Shown: positions 34,216 through 43,281, counted from the stretch's first letter. The stretch is DNA of 64,000 bases from Propionicimonas paludicola (GCF_002563675.1 NZ_PDJC01000001.1:2418001-2482000), one strand, 5' to 3'. Made by a program: numbers and translations. Notes: generated from the sequence alone by a model not told the origin.

Positions 34216-34971
34216 ATGGCCAACCCCGGGGTCGGAAGCTTTCCGCCAGCCGCCATCGAGTGGCTGGCCCCCGCCGACCCCAGCGCCGTCCTCGCGGTCG
34301 GCCTCGGTTCGCTGCCCACCGCCGTCCGCTACGCCCGGCGCGGCCACCGGCTCACCCTGATCGACAAGCCGGCCGACGAACTCGGCCGGGCCACGGCGCG
34401 CCACCCCGAACTACTCAGCGTGGCTGCGGCGCCCGAGGCGCTGCCGTTCACCGCGCATTCCTTCGACCAGGTCCTGGTCGCGCAGGGCCTGCATCTGCTG
34501 GCGCCCGGGCTGGCCCTGGCCGAGTTCGCCCGGGTACTCGCCCCCGGCGGATCACTGTCCGTGCTGTACACCGTCCGCGACGACACGGTGCCCTGGGTGC
34601 GCCGGTTCGCCACCCTCTTGCAGACCTACGATCCGCAGCTGATGAGCGGCTCGGCGGCCGAGTCGGTGGACGCTCTCGAGGACAGTGGCTACTTCCCCAA
34701 GGTTCATCGCCGTGACTTCCGGCAGTGGGTTCCGATCGACCGGGACGGGCTGATCGAGCTGGTCAGCCGCAACCCGAAGCTCGCCCAGCTGCCCGAGCCG
34801 GACGCGTCCACGCTGCTGGCCAAGGTGGGTGCCCTCTACGACGCCTCAGCGAAGGCCCCCGAGCCACTACTGCTGCCCTACTCGGTGCGCTGCTGGCGGG
34901 CCCGGGTCGACCATTCGGAGTTCACCACGACCTTCGCTCCGCCGGAGTCGGGGCTGCAGATCACGCTGTAG
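34216..34971 (+). CDS. SAM-dependent methyltransferase
   Basis: Class I methyltransferase of 251 residues. VLAVGLGSLPTAVRYARRGH is motif I, LTLIDKP ends strand 2, AAPEALPFTAHSFDQVLVAQ is motif III/IV, and FARVLAPGGSLSVLYTV is post-motif I. These are UbiE/MenG-like features of a small-molecule methyltransferase. ATG 34216 lies shortly after the divergent Tad operon promoter region. A related Rv-type gene often sits near this neighbourhood, but its substrate is unknown. Confidence 0.83.
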   Translation: MANPGVGSFPPAAIEWLAPADPSAVLAVGLGSLPTAVRYARRGHRLTLIDKPADELGRATARHPELLSVAAAPEALPFTAHSFDQVLVAQGLHLLAPGLALAEFARVLAPGGSLSVLYTVRDDTVPWVRRFATLLQTYDPQLMSGSAAESVDALEDSGYFPKVHRRDFRQWVPIDRDGLIELVSRNPKLAQLPEPDASTLLAKVGALYDASAKAPEPLLLPYSVRCWRARVDHSEFTTTFAPPESGLQITL

Positions 34972-35028
34972 CCGGAGGCCCACCCGACTAGGCTGGCGGT
35001 ACCAGCACCACCGACGGAGGTTTGCCAG

Positions 35029-35505
35029 ATGGCTGAGAAGACCGACATCGCCGACCTGATCGCGTCCATTCAGGCGGACGTGACTGCGATCGTCCGTGGT
35101 GAACTCGAGCTGGCCAAGGCCGAGCTGATCCCCCAGGCCAAGCGGGCCGGGATTGGTGCCGGACTGTTCGGCGCCGTCGGCTATCTGGGCTTGTCGGCGA
35201 TGGCTGTGCTGTTCTCGACCATCGGCTTCGCCTGGGCCATCGGCTTCCAGGCATGGTTCCATCTCGACCTGCTGCCGGCCCTGTTCTGGGGCTTCCTCAC
35301 CGACACCGTCACCATGCTGCTGGTGGCCGCGGTGCTCGCACTGATCGGCAAGGCCCAGATGAAGTTCTCCGGACCGGAGGCAACCGTCGCCCAGGCCGAG
35401 GCCTCCGTGGCTGCCGTGAAGGACGCCGTCGAGCGCGGCAAGGACGAAGTGGCCGAGCTGTCCATCACCGGCGGAAAGCGTCCCCAGGTACCCGAACTCC
35501 CCTGA
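35029..35505 (+). CDS. Holin-X/phage-holin-like membrane protein
   Basis: Small membrane protein of 158 residues: an amphipathic N-terminal helix (MAEKTDIADLIASIQADVTAIVRGELELAKAE, shortened here to key features) then two membrane spans with a short loop and a charged, Ala/Glu-rich tail. This matches the actinobacterial Holin-X (PF07332) group, which despite its name is mostly chromosomal and of unclear role. ATG 35029 is preceded by CGGAGG at ten bases. No lysis gene adjoins, so a prophage origin is not suggested. Confidence 0.8.
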   Translation: MAEKTDIADLIASIQADVTAIVRGELELAKAELIPQAKRAGIGAGLFGAVGYLGLSAMAVLFSTIGFAWAIGFQAWFHLDLLPALFWGFLTDTVTMLLVAAVLALIGKAQMKFSGPEATVAQAEASVAAVKDAVERGKDEVAELSITGGKRPQVPELP

Positions 35506-35562
35506 CCGGTCCGGCCGGCCCCAGGTCGTCCGCCCGCGTTCGCTCACGTCCTCCTCCGCGTT

Positions 35563-35622
35563 CGCTACCGAACGCAACTCTTGCTGCCGAAATTCCGGTA
35601 GCAAAGGTTGCCATCGGTAGCG
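35563..35622. repeat. 60-bp hairpin repeat, copy B
   Basis: Same length and ends as copy A (26661-26720) and matching its reverse complement at 52 of 60 positions, or its direct strand at 49 of 60 because the element is nearly palindromic. Arms CGCTACCGA/TCGGTAGCG and inner GCTGCCG/CGGTAGC are conserved. It sits between the tail-to-tail ends of the holin-like gene and the GH13 gene. Confidence 0.8.
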
Positions 35623-35693
35623 CGAACCGGGAGGCGGACGCGAGGAGGGGACGCGGGGACGGAGCGAGCTCAGCCGAGCCGGTAGGCCCAGGA

Positions 35694-37376
35694 CTACCAG
35701 CCGAGCCGGTAGACCCGGGACTCCCAGCCGGCCAGGGTGTCGGACAGCTCGTCGTGAGTGCCGAGGATGAGCCGAGCGCCGACCAGCGAAGGCAGGTCAT
35801 CCAGCGGCAGCGGAACCGGAGCCGAGGACCAGTTGGCGACCACCAGCAGCGCCTGGTCGTCCAGGCTGCGCAGGTAGCAGAACAGGGACGGATGCTCGCC
35901 GAGCAGCAGCTCGAATCGTCCCTCCCGGACCAGAGCGGAGTCGTGACGCAACGCGATCAGCTTGCGGTAGTGATGGAACACCGAGCCGGGGTCGGCCACG
36001 GCGTCCGCAGCGTTGATCTGGTCGTGGTTGGCGTTCACCGGTAGCCACGGCGTCCCCGTGCTGAAGCCTGCGCCGGCGCCGCCATGCCAGGGCACCGGAG
36101 TGCGCGCATTGTCCCGGCTGCGCTGGGCCAGCGCCCCGAGCAGCTGCGCCGGGTCCATGCCGAGCGCGAGTCCACCGGCGTAGAAGTTGCGGGACTCGAT
36201 GTCGTCATACTGCTCAATGCCGGTCAGCCCGGCATTGGTCATCCCGAGCTCCTCGCCCTGATAGACGAACGGGGTCCCCTTCAGCAGATGCAGCGTGGTG
36301 GCCAGGGTCTTGGCCGACGCCACCCGGAACTCCGGCGAGTCGTCGCCGAACCGGGAGACCGAGCGCGGCTGATCGTGGTTCTCCCAGTACAGCGAGTTCC
36401 AGCCAACGTCGGCCAGTTCCTGCTGCCAGTGCGCAAGGTTCGCCTTGAGCGCGGGCAGCCGCAGCGGAACGATGTCCCACTTCAGTCCGGACGGCCCGGC
36501 ATCCAACATCATGTGCTCGAAGGTGAACACCATGCCCAGCTCGCCGGCTTCGGGGTCGGTGTGCGCGCGGGCGTCCGCGCTGTTCACCAGCACCATCTCG
36601 CCCACCGTGAACAGCTGCCGCTCGTCGATGCCGACCTCGCGGTTCAGCTCCTTCAGGAACTCATGCAGCCGCGGCCCTTCGGCCACCACGGACGGGTCGT
36701 AGCAGATCCCGTCCGGACCGGCCGGACCGTCGGCCAGCGGCAGGGTCTTGGAGATCAGGTTGATCACGTCGAACCGGAAGCCGTCCACGCCGCGGTCCAG
36801 CCAGCGCCGCATCATCGCGTACAACTCGGCTCTGACTTCGGGGTTCTCCCAGTTCAGGTCGGGCTGACGGGGGCTGAACAGGTGCAGGTAGTACTCGCCG
36901 GAGGCCGGGTCGAACTTCCAGCCCCGACCGGCGAAGAACGAGCCCCAGTTGGTCGGCTCGGCGCCCTCGCTGCCCGGCTCGAAGCCGTCGCGGGCCGGAC
37001 GCCAGTAGTACCAGTCCCGCTTCGGCGAGCCCGGCTTGCGGGACTCGAGGAACCACGGGTGCACATCGGAGGTGTGGTTGATCACCATGTCGAGCACCAG
37101 CCGGATGCCGCGGGCGTGCAGCCCCTCCACCAGCGCATCGAAGTCAGCCAGGGTGCCGAAGAGCGGGTCGATGTCGTCGTAGTCGCTGATGTCGTAGCCG
37201 TTGTCGTCCATCGGCGAGCGATAGATCGGCGATAGCCAGACCACGTCCACGCCGAGCATGGCCAGGTAGTCCAGGTGAGTGAGGATGCCCTTGAGATCGC
37301 CGACCCCGTCGCCATTGCTGTCAGCGAAGGACCGCGGGTAGATCTGGTATGCGACTGCGCTGTGCCACCACGCCAT
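35694..37376 (-). CDS. GH13 alpha-glucosidase (oligo-1,6-glucosidase type)
   Basis: Cytoplasmic alpha-glucosidase of 560 residues. The barrel shows the four GH13 regions: DMVINHTS, GFRFDVINLI (nucleophile Asp), FTVGEMVLV (acid/base Glu) and ENHDQPRS. QIYPRSFADSNGDGVGDLKG with WLSPIYRSPMDDNGYDISDY is typical of the MalL/oligo-glucosidase subfamily. It hydrolyses alpha-1,4 or alpha-1,6 glucosides from maltose or isomaltose. ATG 37376 starts MAWWHSAVAYQIY with a GGAG just upstream. No sugar transporter or regulator lies beside it. Confidence 0.94.
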   Translation of the reverse strand: MAWWHSAVAYQIYPRSFADSNGDGVGDLKGILTHLDYLAMLGVDVVWLSPIYRSPMDDNGYDISDYDDIDPLFGTLADFDALVEGLHARGIRLVLDMVINHTSDVHPWFLESRKPGSPKRDWYYWRPARDGFEPGSEGAEPTNWGSFFAGRGWKFDPASGEYYLHLFSPRQPDLNWENPEVRAELYAMMRRWLDRGVDGFRFDVINLISKTLPLADGPAGPDGICYDPSVVAEGPRLHEFLKELNREVGIDERQLFTVGEMVLVNSADARAHTDPEAGELGMVFTFEHMMLDAGPSGLKWDIVPLRLPALKANLAHWQQELADVGWNSLYWENHDQPRSVSRFGDDSPEFRVASAKTLATTLHLLKGTPFVYQGEELGMTNAGLTGIEQYDDIESRNFYAGGLALGMDPAQLLGALAQRSRDNARTPVPWHGGAGAGFSTGTPWLPVNANHDQINAADAVADPGSVFHHYRKLIALRHDSALVREGRFELLLGEHPSLFCYLRSLDDQALLVVANWSSAPVPLPLDDLPSLVGARLILGTHDELSDTLAGWESRVYRLGW

Positions 37377-37439
37377 GGCTCCATCATGGCCGATCGGGTG
37401 CGCCCCGGCGGTGCGCCGTGCGGACGACACCGCGCCGGT

Positions 37440-38108
37440 TCAGCCGGCCAGGAACCGCGCCGGAATCTCGGTGTGCCGATCGCGGGGCCAGGGCTTGGTC
37501 CAGCCGAGCAGCTCGAACAGTTCGTCGAGCAGGTAGGCGGTGAAGCCCCAGATGTACAGCTCGCCGATCATGAAGGCCGGGCCTTCGAAGCCGGCCGGGA
37601 GCACCCAGGTGCAGCGGTTGGCCGGGTCGAGCAGCTCGTCCACGGCGATCACGTGCACCGCGGACAGCTCCTCGGCGTCGACGACGGCCAGCGGCTGCGG
37701 GTTCGTCCACCAGGCCACCACCGAGGTGACGTCGAAGCCGCTGCGCGGGATGTGCGCGGCCGGCAGCACGCCGAGCACCTCCACGTCGTCGCTGACGCCG
37801 ACCTCCTCGGCCGCCTCGCGGAGCGCCGCGGCGATCGGACTGGCGTCGTCCGGCTCGATCCCGCCACCGGGAAAGGCCACCTGACCAGCGTGATTACGCA
37901 GCTCGGCGCGCTTCTCGACCAGCACCAGCTGGTAGCCGTGCTCCCCCTGGGAAAGCAGGATCAGCACCGCGGCGGCCCGCTTGCCCTGCGGTGGACGGGC
38001 GGCGGCCAGCGCCAGCACGCCGGGCTCGGCCAGCCGGGCCCGGGCCGCCAGCAGTTCGTCCGGAACCGGGACGAAACCCGGACCGGTCGCCCCGCGGCGC
38101 TCAGCCAC
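37440..38108 (-). CDS. NUDIX hydrolase, CoA pyrophosphatase-like
   Basis: NUDIX protein of 222 residues. The Nudix box is seen from GGGIEPDD to REAAEEVGV (G-x5-E-x7-REUxEExGU), preceded by HAGQVAFPGG, the extended UPF0035 motif of CoA pyrophosphatases. GTG 38108 overlaps the 3' end of nth by 8 bp. From memory, M. tuberculosis has the same pair (Rv3672c, Rv3674c) separated by a thioredoxin-like gene that is absent here. Confidence 0.92.
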   Translation of the reverse strand: MAERRGATGPGFVPVPDELLAARARLAEPGVLALAAARPPQGKRAAAVLILLSQGEHGYQLVLVEKRAELRNHAGQVAFPGGGIEPDDASPIAAALREAAEEVGVSDDVEVLGVLPAAHIPRSGFDVTSVVAWWTNPQPLAVVDAEELSAVHVIAVDELLDPANRCTWVLPAGFEGPAFMIGELYIWGFTAYLLDELFELLGWTKPWPRDRHTEIPARFLAG

Positions 38109-38799
38109 GAGGCTCCCGGATCAGCTTCGCGGCGACCTTCGGATCGGTCGGACCTTCGCCGAACGCCGGGCACAGGCCGGCCACCGGGCAGGCGCCGCAG
38201 GCCGGACGGCGGGCATGGCAGCAGCGCCGTCCGTGCCAGATCACTCGATGGTTGACCAGGCGCCAGTCGGACGGCTCGAACAGAGCGCCCACTTCGGCCT
38301 CGATCACCACCGGGTTCTCCGACACCGTCCAGCCGAACCGGCGGGACAGCCGGATCAGGTGGGTGTCGGTGGTGATGCCGGGCACGCCGAAGGCGTCGGT
38401 GAGCACCACATTGGCGGTCTTGCGTCCCACCCCGGGCAGGGTGACCAGCGCGTCCAAGGTGCCCGGGACGACGCCGCCGAACTGCGACTGGACCGCAGCC
38501 GACAGCTTCAGCAGCGAGTCAGTCTTGGCCCGGAAGAAGCCGGTCGGCTTGATCAGTTCTTCGAGTTCGGTGCGATCGGCCGCGGCCAGGGCGGACGGGT
38601 CGGGCCAACGCGCAAACAGCGCCGGCGTCACCGTGTTCACCCGGCGATCGGTGGACTGCGCCGAGAGCACGGTGGCCACCAGCAACTGCCAGGCATCGGC
38701 GTGGTCGAGCTCGCAGTGCGCGTCCGGATAGGTCTGGCCGAGGAGCGCGAAGATCTCCGCGGCTCGGGCTCGCATGGCCCGTTTCGACTCGACGGCCAT
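38101..38799 (-). CDS. nth: Endonuclease III
   Basis: Base-excision repair glycosylase/AP lyase of 232 residues for oxidised pyrimidines. The helix-hairpin-helix LPGVGRKTANVVL has the catalytic lysine, TTDTHLIRLSRR has the catalytic Asp, and the [4Fe-4S] ligands follow as C-x6-C-x2-C-x5-C (CCHARRPACGACPVAGLC). The ATG (38799) abuts the RidA stop (1-bp overlap), so it belongs to the DUF4177-RidA-nth-NUDIX operon. Confidence 0.95.
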   Translation of the reverse strand: MAVESKRAMRARAAEIFALLGQTYPDAHCELDHADAWQLLVATVLSAQSTDRRVNTVTPALFARWPDPSALAAADRTELEELIKPTGFFRAKTDSLLKLSAAVQSQFGGVVPGTLDALVTLPGVGRKTANVVLTDAFGVPGITTDTHLIRLSRRFGWTVSENPVVIEAEVGALFEPSDWRLVNHRVIWHGRRCCHARRPACGACPVAGLCPAFGEGPTDPKVAAKLIREPRG

Positions 38800-39260
38800 C
38801 AGCCGCGGACCCGGACGATCAGCTCCACCTCCACCGGCGAATCCAGCGGCAGAACCGCCACACCGACCGCGCTGCGGGCATGCCGTCCGGCCTCGCCGAA
38901 GATCTCTCCGACCAGCAGCGATGCGCCATTGGCCACGGCTGGCTGGGCCGTGAAGGACGGATCCGAGGCCACGAACACGACCAGCTTGACCACCTGCTCG
39001 ATGGCGTCCACCCCGCCTGCCACCGAGGCGGCGGCCGCGACCGCGTTCAGGGCGGCGATCCGGGCCAGCCCGGCGGCGGTCTCGGTGTCGAGCTCGGCCC
39101 CGACCTTGCCGGCTCCGGCCAACTGGCCGGCCACAAAGGGCAGCTGACCCGAGGTGTAGACGACATCGCCGACCCGCACCGACGGCACGTAGGCGGCCAC
39201 TGGCGCCGGGACATCCGGCAGGGTGATGCCGAGTTCGGCCAGTCGCGCCGAGGCGCTCAC
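38799..39260 (-). CDS. RidA/YjgF family protein
   Basis: Protein of 153 residues. VVYTSGQLPF, LNAVAAAASVAGGVDAIEQVVKL and the C-terminal ARSAVGVAVLPLDSPVEVELIVRV are RidA features; the conserved Arg of active enamine deaminases lies in the ARSAVG segment. It removes reactive enamine/imine intermediates. The start is GTG 39260, overlapping the DUF4177 stop as GTGA. M. tuberculosis Rv3678c is the positional counterpart, from memory. Confidence 0.9.
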   Translation of the reverse strand: MSASARLAELGITLPDVPAPVAAYVPSVRVGDVVYTSGQLPFVAGQLAGAGKVGAELDTETAAGLARIAALNAVAAAASVAGGVDAIEQVVKLVVFVASDPSFTAQPAVANGASLLVGEIFGEAGRHARSAVGVAVLPLDSPVEVELIVRVRG

Positions 39261-39412
39261 TGGAGCGGACGCTTCAGGTAGGCCACCAGGTTCTCCGCGT
39301 TCGGGCCGGGCACGACCTGCACCAGCTCCCAGCCGTCCGAGCCCCAGTTGTCCAGGATCTGCTTGGTGGCATGCACCAGGATCGGGACGGTCACGTACTC
39401 CCACTTTGTCAT
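39257..39412 (-). CDS. DUF4177 small protein
   Basis: Protein of 51 residues: MTKWEYVTVPILVHATKQIL, then NWGSDGWELVQVVPG and AENLVAYLKRPLQ. The pattern of a strand, a short helix and the DGWELV motif matches DUF4177 proteins, which commonly lie before RidA in actinobacteria. It is read from ATG 39412 and its stop overlaps the RidA start (GTGA). Function unknown. Confidence 0.85.
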   Translation of the reverse strand: MTKWEYVTVPILVHATKQILDNWGSDGWELVQVVPGPNAENLVAYLKRPLQ

Positions 39413-39448
39413 GAGCTCACCCTAATCAGCGCCCCTGACGATGCTCTA

Positions 39449-39462
39449 GCCCCGGCCGGGGC
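39449..39462 (-). terminator. Possible whiB terminator dyad
   Basis: The perfect 14-bp palindrome GCCCCGGCCGGGGC lies 10 bp beyond the whiB stop. No T-run follows, so it may act weakly or only mark the end of the transcript. Confidence 0.35.
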
Positions 39463-39472
39463 GGCGAGATGC

Positions 39473-39748
39473 TCAGCAGACCCGGCGGGCCTTCGGGCAG
39501 AGAATCGACGTCCAGCTGGTGATGTCGGTGCGCTGGCGCAGCAGCTGGCGACGCTCTCGCTCAGTGAGCCCACCCCAGACCCCCCATTCGATGCGGTTGT
39601 CCAGAGCCTCGGCAAGACATTCATTGCGCACGGGGCAGCTGAAACACACCGAGCGAGCTCGCTTCTGATCCGCGCCGTCGGGGAACAACTCATCCTGTAG
39701 ACCCCGGCATTTCGCCTGAAGAGTCCAGTCTTCGACTCGGAGCGACAT
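39473..39748 (-). CDS. WhiB-family iron-sulfur regulator (WhiB4-position)
   Basis: WhiB-like protein of 91 residues. Four cysteines bind the cluster: Cys14, Cys35, Cys38 and Cys44 (C-xn-CFSC-x5-C), followed by GVWGG at 56-60 and a basic C-terminal region with two extra cysteines. Its place beside a class A PBP with PASTA domain matches whiB4 (Rv3681c) next to ponA2 in M. tuberculosis, from memory; sequence alone does not decide the subclass. ATG 39748 begins MSLRVEDW; an in-frame codon at 39763 would add five residues. Confidence 0.92.
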   Translation of the reverse strand: MSLRVEDWTLQAKCRGLQDELFPDGADQKRARSVCFSCPVRNECLAEALDNRIEWGVWGGLTERERRQLLRQRTDITSWTSILCPKARRVC

Positions 39749-39920
39749 CGCTCTACCTTTCACACATGGGGTGCACCAAACCGGGTGGGGTTCCCGGGCT
39801 GGCGGTAGGGCTCAGGCTAGGCCATCTGCTGAGCCGCCGCTAGGGGTCATTCACCTCCCGGTGAACTCCGTACAGTCTTGTTTCTCAGGGGTGGCGTTCG
39901 GGTGACGTAACCTTGAACCC
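39749..39920. promoter_or_regulatory. Divergent whiB/PBP promoter region
   Basis: This spacer of 172 bp separates two divergent genes. It contains the inverted repeat TTCACC-tccc-GGTGAA at 39850-39865, centrally placed between them, a candidate regulator site. Confidence 0.4.
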
Positions 39921-42371
39921 ATGCGCATGGGGAAACGGCTGTACTCGCTGATCATGTTCCTCTTCGTCGCGTTTCTCGGCGGCCTGCTTTCGGCGGGTTT
40001 GATCGTCCCGATCGCCGGAATCGCGTCGACGGCCGGAACGTCAGCGGCGTCGAGCCTGGATCAGCTGCCGGCCAATCTGGAGACCCCGGCGCAGCCGGAG
40101 CGGTCACGGCTGATGACCGCCGACAACAAGGTGCTGGCCACCTTCTACGACGAGAACCGCATCTACGTCCCGCTGGACAAGATCTCGCCGCTGATGCGCC
40201 AGGCGCAGGTGGCCATCGAGGATCACCGCTTCTACGAGCACGGCGCCCTCGACCTGCAGGGGACGCTGCGAGCGCTGGTCAGCACCAGCCAGGGCAACAC
40301 CCAGGGTGCCTCCACGCTGACCCAGCAGTACGTCCGGTTGGTCCTGGTGGAGAACGCCGAGGACATCAGCGACGAGGCCCAGAAGAAGGCGGCCAAGGAC
40401 GCCGCCACCGAGAACACGCTGGGCCGCAAGATCCGCGAGTTGCGCTATGCGATCGCCATCGAGCAGAAGTTCAGCAAGGACGAGATTCTCGAGCGCTACC
40501 TGAACATGAGCTACTACGGTGACGGCGCCTACGGCGTCGAGGCCGCAGCCAAGCATTACTTCAACACCTCCGCGGCCAAGCTCACGCTGGCCCAGTCGGC
40601 GATGCTGGCCGGCCTGGTGCGCAACCCGGTGAGCACCAACCCGGTGAAGTTCCCCAAGCCGGGCATCTCGCGGCGCAACGACGTCCTCACCCGGATGTAC
40701 ACCCTGGGTGAGATCACTGCCACCCAGCTGGCCGAGGCCAAGGCCGAGCCCTTCGACGCCACGAAGGTGAAGAAGTCACTCAGCGGCTGCGCGAACTCCA
40801 AGTACCCCTTCGTTTGCGACTACGCCTACCGGACGCTGCTGAAGATGCCCTCGTTGGGCGCGACTCCCGAGGAGCGGGACAGCTACATCAAGCGCGGCGG
40901 CCTGACCATCCAGACCCTGATCGACCCGGCCGCTCAGGACAAGGCGCAGTCGGTGATCAGCAACTACATCGACGCCCGCGATCCGGTGATCTCGGTGATC
41001 ACCATGCTTCAGCCGGGCACCGGCCTGATCAAGGCCATGGCGCAGAGCCGTCCGGTGATGGGCATCAACAAGAACGACAAGGGCAAGAACCAATGGAAGG
41101 GCGAGACGTACTACAACTACGCCGCCACTGCGGAGATGGGCGGCGCCGAGGGCTTCCAGGCCGGTTCGACGTTCAAGATCTTCACCGCGGCCGCCGCCCT
41201 CGATGAGGGCCTGGGCAGCTACGACAAGATCAAACTCGACTACGAGCACAACTATCAGGGCGAGACCTTCCGCAACTGTGACGGCCCCTTCACCCAGATC
41301 GACAAGTGGGCGGTCACCGGTGGGCGCGGCCAGGTCGGCCGCTTCGACATGTGGGCCGGCGCCAAGCACTCGATGAACAACTACTTCGCCCGGCTGATCC
41401 AGCGGGTAGGCATCTGCCCGGTGGTGAAGATGGCCGCCAAGCTCGGCCTGAAGTCGGCCGACGGTGCCGACCTGGTGAAGACCTACTCGTCCATCCCGTC
41501 GTTCACCCTCGGCGTGGCCGGCATCTCGCCGCTGTCGCTGACCGAGGCCTACGCCACCTTCGCGGCCCGTGGCATTCACTGCGACCCGATCATCCTGAAG
41601 TCGATCACCAACCGCGACGGCGCGGACGTCCCTGTGCCCAGCGCGAACTGCAAGCGGGTGATCAGCGAGGATCTGGCCGACGCCGTCAACGCGATCTTCC
41701 AGGGTCCGTACAACGGTGGTACCGCCACTCCGGCTCGGGTCTGGAGCGTCAAGATGGCCGGCAAGACCGGTACCGTGCCGCGCAACAAGGCGATCTGGAC
41801 GATGGGCTACACCCCGGATCTGGCCGCGGCCGCAATGATCAGCTACGACTCGCAGCCGAAGTGGGGGTTCCCGAAGTTCTGGGAGTCACGGAGTAACCGG
41901 TTCCTGCGCGGCGTGTATCTGAAGTACTCCAAGCGGACGCTGTACGGGGCCTCGGGCCAGGAGGCCGGTGGCCGCTTGCTGAAGCCGGCTTTCGCTGCAG
42001 CGTTGGCCGACATCCCGGACAAGCATCAGTTCGTTGCCCCGCCGCGGGACATCCTGATCGGCGAGAAGGTCAGTGTCCCGAGCTGCTCGGGGCTGGGCCT
42101 CTCGGCCTGCAAGTCGCGGCTCATCAACGCCGGCTTCACCCCGGTCGAGGAGAAGCAGTTCTCCGAGTACCCGGTGGGCACTCTGATCGGCACCAGCGCG
42201 TCCGGCGGCCAGGCCACCAAGGCGAGCACGATCACCCTCTACGTGAGCAAGGGCCCCGAGCCGACGCCGACTCCGCCGCCGACGCCAACCCCGCCAGCGA
42301 GTCCGGGGACCGGTGGGGCCGGGTTGCCGGGCGGCGGTACCAGTCCGGGCCGTCCGCGTGGTGGCGGCTGA
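39921..42371 (+). CDS. ponA: Class A penicillin-binding protein with PASTA domain
   Basis: Bifunctional peptidoglycan synthase of 816 residues. One N-terminal membrane anchor (about 8-30) is followed by a GT51 transglycosylase with EDHRFYEHGALDLQGTLRAL and STLTQQYVRLVLVEN, and a transpeptidase with active-site Ser in GSTFK (about 416), SMN (about 484) and KTGT (about 615). One C-terminal PASTA module (VPSCSGLGLSACKSRLINAG, about 710-780) precedes a Pro/Gly-rich tail. It builds cell-wall glycan and cross-links. Divergent from whiB, as in the ponA2 locus of M. tuberculosis; ATG 39921 or 39927. Confidence 0.95.
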   Translation: MRMGKRLYSLIMFLFVAFLGGLLSAGLIVPIAGIASTAGTSAASSLDQLPANLETPAQPERSRLMTADNKVLATFYDENRIYVPLDKISPLMRQAQVAIEDHRFYEHGALDLQGTLRALVSTSQGNTQGASTLTQQYVRLVLVENAEDISDEAQKKAAKDAATENTLGRKIRELRYAIAIEQKFSKDEILERYLNMSYYGDGAYGVEAAAKHYFNTSAAKLTLAQSAMLAGLVRNPVSTNPVKFPKPGISRRNDVLTRMYTLGEITATQLAEAKAEPFDATKVKKSLSGCANSKYPFVCDYAYRTLLKMPSLGATPEERDSYIKRGGLTIQTLIDPAAQDKAQSVISNYIDARDPVISVITMLQPGTGLIKAMAQSRPVMGINKNDKGKNQWKGETYYNYAATAEMGGAEGFQAGSTFKIFTAAAALDEGLGSYDKIKLDYEHNYQGETFRNCDGPFTQIDKWAVTGGRGQVGRFDMWAGAKHSMNNYFARLIQRVGICPVVKMAAKLGLKSADGADLVKTYSSIPSFTLGVAGISPLSLTEAYATFAARGIHCDPIILKSITNRDGADVPVPSANCKRVISEDLADAVNAIFQGPYNGGTATPARVWSVKMAGKTGTVPRNKAIWTMGYTPDLAAAAMISYDSQPKWGFPKFWESRSNRFLRGVYLKYSKRTLYGASGQEAGGRLLKPAFAAALADIPDKHQFVAPPRDILIGEKVSVPSCSGLGLSACKSRLINAGFTPVEEKQFSEYPVGTLIGTSASGGQATKASTITLYVSKGPEPTPTPPPTPTPPASPGTGGAGLPGGGTSPGRPRGGG

Positions 42372-42375
42372 GCCG

Positions 42376-43281
42376 ATGGGACGAGGCTTTCGCCGGCTGG
42401 CGATTCTGGCTGCGGCCTGTTTCGCGTACGGCACCTTCATCGAGCCCTACGACTTTCGGGTACGCCGAGCGCGCCTGAAGGTCCTTCCGGCTGGCGCGGC
42501 ACCGATCCGAGTGCTGCACATCTCGGACTTCCACCTGGTGGCCAATCAGCGGCGTAAGCGCGCGTTCATCCGGGCGCTGGCCGGGCTGGAACCCGACCTG
42601 GTGGTCAACACCGGCGACAACCTGGCCTCTCCGGACGCCCTGGCGCCGCTGATCGAGGATCTGGGCCGGCTGCTGGACGTCCCTGGGGTGTTCGTGTTCG
42701 GCTCCAACGACTACACCGCGCCGCGACCGAAGAACCCGCTGGGCTACCTAGCCGGTGACACCAGCCGCGAGGGCGTCCATGCCGACCGGCAGCAGCTGCC
42801 CACCGAGGAACTGCGGGAGGCCCTGACTAGCCACGGCTGGCTGGATCTGAACGGCAAGCGTGGCGAGCTGGAGTTGCGCGGGCTGCGGGTGGAGTTCCGC
42901 GGCACCGACGACGCCCACCTGAACCTGGACGACTACCGCCTGGTCTCCGGACGTCCGGCCCGAGGCGTCGACCTGGCCGTCGGGGTCACCCACGCCCCGT
43001 ACTCCCGGGTGCTGGACGCCATGACCGCCGACGGGCTGCGGCTGATCCTGGCCGGGCACACCCACGGCGGGCAGGTCTGTGTCCCCGGCTTCGGGGCGCT
43101 GACCACCAACTGCGACCTCCCGCCGCGCCAGGCCAAGGGCGCCAGCCGCCACCACGCCGCCGGAAGGCGCTCCTGGCTGCACGTTTCGGCCGGCCTGGGC
43201 GCCAACCCCTATACACCTTTCCGGTTCGCCTGCCCGCCCGAGGTCACCCTGCTGACCCTCGTCCCGGGCTCGAATGGCTGA
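42376..43281 (+). CDS. Metallophosphoesterase with N-terminal membrane anchor
   Basis: Calcineurin-like phosphoesterase of about 301 residues. A short hydrophobic N terminus (LAILAAACFAYGTFI) is followed by HISDFHLV, VNTGDNLAS, FGSNDY and GHTHGGQ, the metal-binding motifs of the family. It probably acts at the membrane surface on an envelope phosphoester. ATG 42376 sits 5 bp after the PBP stop; an in-frame GTG 42361 would overlap it. It is likely cotranscribed with the PBP and corresponds in position to Rv3683, from memory. The last chromosomal gene before the integrated element. Confidence 0.9.
   Translation: MGRGFRRLAILAAACFAYGTFIEPYDFRVRRARLKVLPAGAAPIRVLHISDFHLVANQRRKRAFIRALAGLEPDLVVNTGDNLASPDALAPLIEDLGRLLDVPGVFVFGSNDYTAPRPKNPLGYLAGDTSREGVHADRQQLPTEELREALTSHGWLDLNGKRGELELRGLRVEFRGTDDAHLNLDDYRLVSGRPARGVDLAVGVTHAPYSRVLDAMTADGLRLILAGHTHGGQVCVPGFGALTTNCDLPPRQAKGASRHHAAGRRSWLHVSAGLGANPYTPFRFACPPEVTLLTLVPGSNG

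Noticed and set aside
35029-35505. Prophage lysis gene
   Set aside because: The Holin-X-like protein has no endolysin, capsid or other phage genes beside it; such proteins are normal in actinobacterial chromosomes.
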